64,000 bases of DNA, taken from assembly GCA_963971225.1 (NCBI GenBank), contig OZ020269.1, positions 26,825,783 through 26,889,782 of the forward strand, read 5' to 3'. The notes beneath the pieces were generated by a model. The model saw only the letters and a list, made by a program, of their open reading frames with translations, was not told the origin of the DNA and made no database searches. Position 1 is the stretch's first letter; every line of letters begins with the position of its first letter. A program made the translations under genes and the position numbers. Source of the stretch: Melieria omissa. Its lineage: Eukaryota > Arthropoda > Insecta > Diptera > Ulidiidae. This document shows, piece by piece, positions 56,244 through 64,000 of the stretch.

Positions 56244-59200
56244 TATTACACTGTGTGAAAAATTTTTTTTATTTTGCTGAAACCTATCCAGATGTTGATA
56301 TAGACGTGATACTAGAGGTCATTTATAGTATCCTGGCATAGTAAGTTTTTCATTTTCTGACCCAAATAGGATTTTAAAATTTTAAGGACATACACATTTC
56401 AAATATTTTTTAAAATATTTTAAAATGAAAGAGGAAAATGGTCTCCTCCTCCTTCCTCCAGAACTTTGAAATAGAATAAAATTTTGATGCATAAATCTAC
56501 AGACTGAGATCCAAAACATGGATGTTTTCCATACCTGACATATTTTGGTCCTGAAAGTTCAAAATGGCCATCGCGTGGAATATAAAGCTCCGGCGAAAAA
56601 AGTGTTCAACTCATTAGTTGGAGGTCGACGGCAAAGAAGGAGACCTTGTATCCAGTGATAGGATGACGTTGAGGACGCCCTCTAATCTCTTGATGGGACC
56701 AATTGGAGAAGGCGCTCGCAAAGCAAAAGCGCCTGGAAAGAACTTTTACGTAGACAGTAACCCTGTAACGGGTTGTTATGGTCGATTAAGAAAGTAGTTA
56801 ATTGATGAAAATTCTGACTATGTTAAAATCTTATGCGAGTATGCACTTTAAAGTTTGGCTACATACACATGCCCCAATTTTTCACTGAGGCAGGGCTGTG
56901 ATTTGGGAATCCAGTTAAGCGGGAAAACTTGATTTGAAGGCGAGTCTTATGACTTAGCTATTTATCAGATCTCTCATATCAATCTTTGCAGATTCGATCC
57001 GTTTTAAATATTAGAAATTGTGGTGGAATTGTTGTTCTTCCTATTCTTAGAACCATCTTAGGTTGGTACTTGGAAACTGGTTTCAGTTCACTCGTTGGAA
57101 GCTTCTTCCACTTGTGTCGAGAATGTTTAAAATTTCTGTGTGAGTGGGTTCCTTATGTTCTATTCGAATAAAGTGCTTTTTACTAAGAGATATTGGCGCA
57201 GATTTTTTGATGAGTTCCATTAAGAAAGATTTGAGACAGTAGATTGCTTCCGATGAGATGATTATTAAATATATTTTTTCAAATAAATGATACTTAAATT
57301 GGGAGTATTTTTTGCAATATAAATTAAGTGAAGGATTCATTCAAATTTTGGAATTTTAGGCTAAGAAACTCTAACACATATTTAAGTAAATCACATTGAG
57401 AAAGATTTGAGGAAGTAAATAACTTTGAATGAAATGATGAAATTAAAATTTTGTAATCTTTGATTTTCTTTTAATAAATGATGCCTACATAAGAAGCAGT
57501 GCTGATTTCTATAACTAACGATGCAGTTACCAATACAAATGCCGATTATTATTTTCATAGTATTCATTTCATATATCATGAAATGTTTTAAACTTTGTCT
57601 AAAATTAATAAATTTTGTGGAGAACCAAGAAAAAGTTAAGATTTCTACAATCTCACATTTTGAGCTGACTGTACTTTTTTTAATCTAATGATATTTGTTT
57701 TTTAGTGTTCGATTTTTTTTAATTTCGAAAACTACTTTTCATTAGTTTCATTTTCTTCCATTTTCTAAAATCGTGTATTTTGACAACAAATACAGCCATT
57801 TCCATTTAAACAAAGTAGAACTGTGGTCATCAAGTACAAAGAACCAATACGTGTCTGAGTACTTGGCTTAATTTTTGTTCAAAAACAAAGTCAGAGGCTA
57901 AATCTGATTTCGAAAAAAGTTATTTGGAATTTATTGTCACTGCAGTTAGACGAAATACTGTGCAGGTTATGTTGCTAGACGAGCAGTACAAGTCATGCAA
58001 GTTTTTGTGGAGAGCAAGAACTATACACTGATTTTTTTATTTACTTGTTATTTTTTTATTTATTATTTAATATAATTTTTACATTTTTCTTTATTTTTAT
58101 TCATATCTATCCATTTTTTATTAATTTTAAAATCGTGAAAAATCTTCAACCTAGCTTAACTTATCATCCCATATACATATTTTACTTTATTTAACTACAC
58201 TCTTTCATTCTAGTAAGAATTGAACTTCATAATTCCATAGCAAATACGTAACTGTACGCATTAACCCTAAAAAACAGCCGCGAAACATTGCAACTTTACA
58301 GCTGCGAGTGCGAGGTGTTGTAAAGTGGCAGCGAGACACATTAAAATGTTGGCTGTAACTGTAAAATATTTTCCACCTTGTTTTGCATACACGAAATGTC
58401 ACACTACTGCAGCCAGGCGCGGCACTGGCGGCTGCCGTCGTCGCCGCACCAACAATGACATTTTCTTAGGACAATAAAACTTCATTTGTTTGCATGCAGC
58501 AAATGCCGAAATGCATGTTGCCGCAACACCACAACCAACATTCGCACTCTCACCCACACACACACGCACACATACATATACACGAACACAGCCACAGCAA
58601 TGCAAATAGCCGCACAGCGAGTGCATTGTTTGGCGGGAAACGGTCGTGCGTTGTGCTGCCAGAGTGAAAAGTATAACAAATAAAATGCAAATAAAATGTG
58701 AGCCAACAACAACAACAACAACATTTACATATTTCAACTCGAGATTTGTCAAGTTTGCGTACGCTGCGACTACTGTTGGCTGCACATTTGTTTTTTGTGT
58801 GCTTTCAGCATACGGCAAACTTCTGCGCGCAATGACTGCGGCACATTCCCCCATTTCGTGCTTACACGTCACTGCAATGCTTTGGCGCTTTCGCTTTCTT
58901 AGCGGCAGAAATATATACATACACAGCAACAACGACAACGCACACTGGCAACGATAACGACAACCACGACGGCAGCGGTGGGGGCGGCGGGAACATTTGT
59001 GCCGTACTGCAGCCAACGACTGCGTGCTGCACGCTCGCACAGCGTTGGCACTACTGCCCCTAATAAACGGCCGCACCACCCAGAGCGCACACTCTGCCGG
59101 CCGCCCGACTTATATGTAGCTCTACCAACAAATATATATACACACACACACACACACACATGCACATGAGTAGCAATTTTGTGGGTTAGTATTGTCCTTA

Positions 59201-59846
59201 TTTCCAGAAATGCACCGCAGAAGCGCCGCACTGGTCGCATTTCCCGCTATTTTCCGGCATACGAGCTGCTCGTTTGGCTCTCCTGCTACACGAGTCTGCT
59301 CCTTCGATTGCCGGCTTGTGTGATGGCAGGAGAGCGGCCGCCATTTTAACAGCAAATGTTAACCGTTCGCTGTTAAGTTTTGTGGGCTATGTGTGTGTGG
59401 CACTAATGACAACATTTTCATATAAAGTTATGACAGAGAATGGGACTAATTTATATTTAGACAATATTTTTTTATTAAAGTAATTTATGTTTGAGTTAGA
59501 ATGATTGAAAATAGAGCCATATTGAAGTGAAAAAGAAAAGAAAAAATAAAAAAATTAAATTCAAAATTGAATTAACACAACATTATGGAACATTAATGGA
59601 TAATGTTAAATTGGCCTTGAGTCATTACGCTGCTCTGTACATACACAGCACCAGAGAGAAGGGATTCCTACGCTTATTGGTTCCTAAGTGCTGAGCTGAG
59701 ATCTGTGTTAAGCAAGCACGACCTTAGTCAAAAGTCCATCAATTCTTCACTCACAATTTAGATTCTTAAGAATTACATTCTTACTAAACGAACGCAATGA
59801 TTCACATGAACGTTTCATCCTCTGGCACACACTTTCAATTTTGACT
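56244..59846. other. Gene-poor region with LINE scrap and CA-rich DNA
   Basis: Apart from a LINE remnant at 56610-56770, no coding gene is supported. 57700-58200 is very AT-rich. 58380-59360 is GC-richer with CA runs (58551-58590, 59139-59163), CAACAA runs and CCGCC words, as often seen in 5' leaders or regulatory DNA of long fly genes. A possible exon after TTATTTCCAG at 59203-59212 could not be supported. Confidence 0.4.
56610..56770 (+). pseudogene. LINE 3' remnant (RT C-terminus)
   Basis: The stretch translates in parts to RRQRRRPCIQW, DDVEDAL and DGTNWRRRSQSKSAWKELLR, following the C-terminal pattern of RTE/Jockey-like LINE proteins (GRP..RW.DDVE.D.....NWR..AQDR..WR.L). Frames are broken. 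It is only the last few dozen codons, as in 5'-truncated copies. Confidence 0.55.
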
Positions 59847-60385
59847 TATTTCTGGTATTCAAGTTAAATTTTGAGCTTTGGTGTATTCAAAAACCTATGA
59901 TAGATTTTTATGGCGAATATTTTTGTAGTTCATTCTGTCTTTAAAAAGTCCTGTTTTCAAGGAAATTTTTGGCATTTTATGAAAAAAAGGTAAAATTTAT
60001 CCCTCAAAATGGGAGCTAGTTAAAATGTTCAACCGAAATGCTCTTCATAGTATTTTACATGAAGTTGCTGAACACATCATGTACCTAAAATGTAAGGTCA
60101 CATGGTTTTCGTATGACGATTCACCATAAGAATGTTCAAATGGCGGGAAACTTGAGCCATTCTAAACAAAATTTCAAATGTAAACTTTGGAAACCGCAAT
60201 ACACACGCAAATTTTTTGTTTGGTCCCCTCTACGAGAATCCGTTGCCAAAACCTTGTTGTTTTGAAAAGAATTTAATTTTGTTGTTCAGTGTTAGTTGTG
60301 GAATTTGTGAAGGAATAATCAAATGATATGTAGGGCTAAAAATTTCATAGAGTCTGTAAGAAAAAAAAAATCCCTGACTGTCCAG
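59847..60385. repeat. Second, diverged copy of the 23.4-kb repeat
   Basis: Long collinear similarity to 23430-23940: TTCAAGTTAA...TTGAGCTTTG, then TATGGCGAATATTTT, CTTTAAAAAGTCCTGTTTT, GTATTTTACAT, GCTGAACACATCAT, ACCTAAAATGT, TCGTATG and GAGAATCCGTTGCC. It lacks clear terminal inverted repeats. It has no coding frame. Confidence 0.75.
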
Positions 60386-60559
60386 GAATATATTCCAATA
60401 TTCCAATTTACAATTTGTTATTTTAATAATATTGATTTTTTTAAATAATATGGCGATTGAATTTAAGTTGTGTTTCTAAAAAGTTGTTGTAGTTTGGCTC
60501 AGTAAATTATTTTCTTAAGCGGCCTCCAACTTAATGGCTCTTCAAAAAATTATTATTCA

Positions 60560-61735
60560 AGCTTAGAAATGATTTTTAGGCCATTGTTTTGTATCCAAAT
60601 TGCGCTTTGAAAATGATTAATAAAATTTTTATTAATTTCAGGATCAATTTCTGTTGTCTTCTTCTGGGTAAAAAATTAGTAATCAAACTAAAGGATGATT
60701 TTCAAGTCATTGTTTTTGTCTCTAAATTGCACTTTGTTGCCTACTTTTAGGAAGAAATTGATTAATCAAATTTTAAAATGATTTCAAGGTCCTGGGTTTT
60801 CTTTTAAACTGCACTTTCTATCGTCTACTTTTAGGTAAAAATTTAATAATCAAACTAAAGGATGATTAGGTCATTGTTTATCTCTAAACTGCACTTTGTG
60901 TTGCCTACTTTTAGGTAAAAATGATTAATAAAGCATTTACATGATTGTCAAGTAATTTTTTAACCCTTATTCTCATACCCAAACTTACTAACGTCGTTTG
61001 GCACCCGGGGTACCCGGGTACCCATTACATGAAATTTTTAAGTTTTCAATATTTTGTTAATGAAAAAACAAAATTTTTTAAATATGTGATTGTTCGCTTT
61101 TCACCTAAATAATGAGGATCCGGAAGGTAAAAAAAAAATTTTCATTATTTATCAGTTTTTTTCACGAAAATACATCGCAGTGGGCACCCGGGTACCCGGG
61201 TATGAGAATAAGGGTTAATGTCTAAACTGCACTTTGTGTTGTCTACTTTTAGGTAGCAACTGATTGAAAAACTTTTAAACTGCTTTCCAGGTCATTGTTT
61301 TTTTCCTTCTAAGCTGCACTTTCCTATCATCTACTTTTTTATTAAATTTAAAGAATGATTTTTTGTGATGGTTTTGCCTTTAAACTGCACTTTATGTTGC
61401 CTACTTAAGGTAGAAATGATTAATTAAAATTTAAAATGATTTTGAAGTCATTGGTTTTCGTTTAAGCTGCACTTTCTATCGTCTACTTGTAAACAATTAG
61501 TAATCAAACTAAAGAATGATTTTCAAGTCATTATTTTGTCTCTAAACTGCACTTTCTGTTGCCTACTTTTAGGTAGAAAATGATGAATCAAAATTTTAAA
61601 ATGATTTTTAGGTCTCTAATTTGTATCCAAACTGCATCTACTTTTAGGTATAAAATGATTAATAAAATTTTAAAATGCTTTTCAGGTCACTGCTTTGTCT
61701 CCAAACTGCGTTTTTTGTTATCTACTTTTAGGCAG
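60560..61735. repeat. Degenerate tandem array (70-127 bp units), split by a MITE
   Basis: About eleven units share the order CTCTAAACTGCACTTT, TTGCCTACTTTTAGGTA, AATGATTAATCAAA and TTTTCAGGTCATTGTTTT. The anchor CTGCACTTT or a variant lies near 60598, 60725, 60819, 60888, 61226, 61312, 61386, 61466, 61545, 61629 and 61704. The array is broken at 60960-61218 by a TTAA-flanked element. Confidence 0.85.
60964..61214. mobile_element. piggyBac-like MITE with TTAA target duplication
   Basis: A 251-bp element with a perfect 17-bp terminal inverted repeat, CCCTTATTCTCATACCC, flanked on both sides by TTAA (60960-60963 and 61215-61218). TTAA plus ends beginning CCCT is the signature of the piggyBac superfamily. 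Subterminal blocks rich in ACCCGGGTACCCGGGTA lie inside both ends (61003-61025, 61183-61202). No transposase is encoded. Confidence 0.93.
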
Positions 61736-63750
61736 TCGACTTGATTTCAAGCAATATGCCAGCATTCCACATAAGTATGCATTTACTTAGCTTAAAAAGA
61801 AGTGATAGGTCAAAGGAGCATAAAATATATTCACACCGGCGGCATTAATTGCTAAAATTCCCCTTATTTGCAAAAAACTTTCAACAGGGACTCCATGCAT
61901 GGCGCAGCCTAACCTCAAACATTTTCCTTTTAGGTTAGGTTAGGGATGTCTGCCACAAAGTCAGCAGCTCAAGCCCACACGCACACACACACAAACACAT
62001 AGACGCTGAAACTCTCACGCACGCAGCGTGTTGACAGTTTGTTGGCGTCGTCTATGGCTGCTTCAGGCTTTACATATTTTCGGTCACTCGCTGCTGTTTG
62101 TGTATTCGGACAAGTTAGTGCGTGTGTGTGTGGGTGTGAGTGTGTGCGCGCTTTTTGACATTTCCGCATGCGATACGAACGCCGCATGTCGTTGCATGCG
62201 CATGCCACCACCAAAACGAATTCCCCCTATTTGGGGATATTTCCCCTTCGGGCAGTGCTGCGCCAGGATTGAATAGTGGGGAAATTTCGCCGTCAACAAC
62301 GAGCCACCAGCAAAGGAGCAAGATTACGTCAATCGGAAAAACCGTTCAGTCGCCGACAAACTTCTCACACGAATTGTGCTAAACGCTCCCGAGGTGTGCG
62401 CGTGTTGTTCGTAGCCCTAAAATAATAGAACATTTTTTTTGTTGCTACTAAATTAGAACAAATTAGTGTGCAGCAAAAGTGAACGAAAAACACTGGAAAC
62501 ATAAAAGTTTGTCTAAAGAAAATTTCAAAGCATGAAACTTGGCTAAAAATGCTGGGGAAATTGCATTGCAAATCCGAAACGTAACGACAGAAAAAAAATT
62601 GAAAAAGGATGCCTAACCTAAATATGCAAGCAAGCACGCACACCAATGCATACCAGACGCATACATACACACGTGAACAAACGCAGCGATACACGCAAAC
62701 GCGAACGGTCTGCATGTGTGTGTGTGTTTGTGTGAGTGAGTGTTGGTTTAAATTGCAGCAGCGGGCGCACTCAGTGTTTGTTTGCGTGTGTGTGTGAGTT
62801 GTTGGGTCTGTGGGTGTGCGTGCTGAATGCATGCAGCCGCGTTTGCATTAGTGTTCAGGTATTTGTGTGTGACTGCGCGTTCGCGAAATTAGTTCATAAA
62901 AATGAAAATAAAACGCTAACAAATAAAATACAAAATAGAAAAAGCGAGTGTGAAACAAAATCTAAATAATCGCACAGCCAAATGAAAGTTGCGAATTCGA
63001 GCAAAAGTGCAGCGCGGCCGGGTCCGTGTTTTGGCAGCAACCACGGAGCTGCATTCGCCATTTTCATGTGTGTCTGACTGTGTATATGTGTGCATCGTTT
63101 TACTTATTTTCCATGGCATCAAAACAAAAATTCTCGCACTCATATACATACAGACAAAAAAAAATTGTGAAAAAATCGCCACAAATAATTCAATTCAATT
63201 CCATTTCAAAAAGCAGCGCGAAAAAATGTGACAAAATAGAGATTTCATTGAAAATAAAATAAATAAATAATTTAAATTGCAAGTTAAAAATTACAAATGC
63301 AAATGAAATACTGAAACAAATTTGCCGCGTGAAATAAGCAACAAAAATCTCTAACTGCACTGACTGTAGTTAATGGAAAATGAAATTGAAATCATTTGAG
63401 ATTAAATAAAAATAAAAATAGCAAAGTGTAGCTACGAAATAAATCTATTCGTGTATGTATGTAAGAAATCAGTGCATAATAAATTAAAAATATGTTAAAT
63501 TCCGAGTGTGCGAGGTGAAAACTCACACGCGTGACCAGGTTTGTGGAGTTTTTCTTGAATGAAATTGAACCAATACAACGTACAGATTGGCAAAAATTTC
63601 AGTATATAGTCGCACGCAGTGGAATCTAATTCATATAAAAGGTAATTACTACATAGAAATAAATAAAAAATGTAGTAAAAACATTAACCCTATAATTCAA
63701 TAGATGGCTGTACTAATTGGTATCTTGCATTGTAAAATATAAGTGCGATT
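61736..63750. other. CA/TG-rich region, no supported gene
   Basis: It contains several CA or TG runs (61976-61994, 62117-62150, 62636-62700, 62717-62800), AGGTTAGGTTAGG words at 61932 and long A-rich tracts (62880-63440). The composition is like a long 5' leader or first-intron region of fly genes, but no start exon could be identified. Confidence 0.35.
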
Positions 63751-63760
63751 GGGCTACGCT

Positions 63761-64000
63761 AGATGACGTTAGAAAGATACGATTTTGTACTAAAAAACAT
63801 CTCAGACAGTTTTGTGATTGTGAAAGATAAAATTTCGTACTAAAAAAACTTCTCAGACAGTTTTGTGATTGTTTGACTAAGGTTTGTTTGATCGCGTTAG
63901 AAAGATACGATTTCATACTAAAAAACTTCTCAGACAGCTTTGTAATTGCTTGACTCAGTTCTGTTTGATCGCGTTAGAAAGATACGATTTCATACTAAAA
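63761..64000. repeat. 77-bp tandem repeat running off the right edge
   Basis: ATCGCGTTAGAAAGATACGA at 63891 recurs at 63968, 77 bp later. A first unit (GACGTTAGAAAGATACGATT, about 63764) and a shortened one (AAAGATAAAATTTCGTACTA, about 63823) precede it. ACTAAAAAAC..CTCAGACAG..TTTGTGATTG is common to all. The array continues beyond 64000. Confidence 0.85.

Noticed and set aside
58399..59079. 226-codon minus-strand ORF
   Set aside because: Crosses CA-repeats and CAA runs with no domain; several overlapping frames are equally open.
62365..62832. 155-codon minus-strand ORF rich in THTHT and VCVCV
   Set aside because: Low-complexity translation of CA/TG microsatellites.
1..64000. CRISPR arrays, bacterial operons or horizontally acquired prokaryotic genes
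   Set aside because: None seen; the regular arrays are satellites without spacer structure, and all genes have eukaryotic introns or transposon origin.

Overview
The window reads as nuclear DNA of a higher fly, most likely a true fruit fly (Tephritidae) or a close relative. It has intron-bearing genes with short GT-AG introns, AT-rich intergenic DNA full of CA/TG microsatellites, and mariner elements of the rosa (DD41D) type, a group first described from Ceratitis. The tephritid placement is inferred; the fly placement is well supported by the Virilizer, Mthfs, IF1 and ACE-like genes. There is no prokaryotic, CRISPR or plasmid signal.

Layout. 1-1.7 kb: 3' part of a broken Ty3/gypsy element with a 37-bp tandem array. 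2.86-8.80 kb (+): complete seven-exon virilizer (vir), the scaffold of the m6A RNA methylation writer. 8.90-10.92 kb (-): three-exon Mthfs, convergent with vir. Its large intron carries, on the opposite strand, a diverged copy of the mitochondrial ATPase inhibitor IF1 (9.47-9.93 kb). A canonical IF1 gene lies just outside at 11.40-11.93 kb. 14.08-14.70 kb (-) and 15.05-16.32 kb (+): a divergent pair of unrecognised genes; the first has a mitochondrial-type N-terminus and a faint IF1-like stretch. 17-33 kb is gene-poor and full of transposons: three near-identical TA-flanked mariner MITEs, a rosa-type mariner, a solo LTR with GTAT target duplications, and an unclassified TIR element.

33.2-38.75 kb: a full-length LOA/I-group LINE with two open frames and a perfect 11-bp target-site duplication. 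39.3-44.4 kb and 47.8-51.8 kb (both -): two tandem ACE-like (M2 peptidase family) genes, both without the zinc-binding HEXXH motif and the downstream zinc-ligand glutamate, so both are predicted inactive. The proximal gene has no recognisable last exon, and the LINE lies just beyond it. Each gene has a long intron filled with its own degenerate satellite. 52.2-56.2 kb: a Tc1-like element with IR/DR ends, a foldback element and a deletion-derivative mariner. 56.2-64 kb: no confident gene; LINE scraps, a degenerate tandem array split by a TTAA-flanked piggyBac-like MITE, CA-rich DNA, and a 77-bp tandem repeat running off the right edge.

The host genes are not an operon. The closest functional links are the mitochondrial IF1 genes next to Mthfs, and the pair of dead ACE paralogs. 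Exon limits were set by hand from GT-AG sites and reading-frame continuity; vir, Mthfs, both IF1 copies and the distal ACE-like gene splice into uninterrupted frames.
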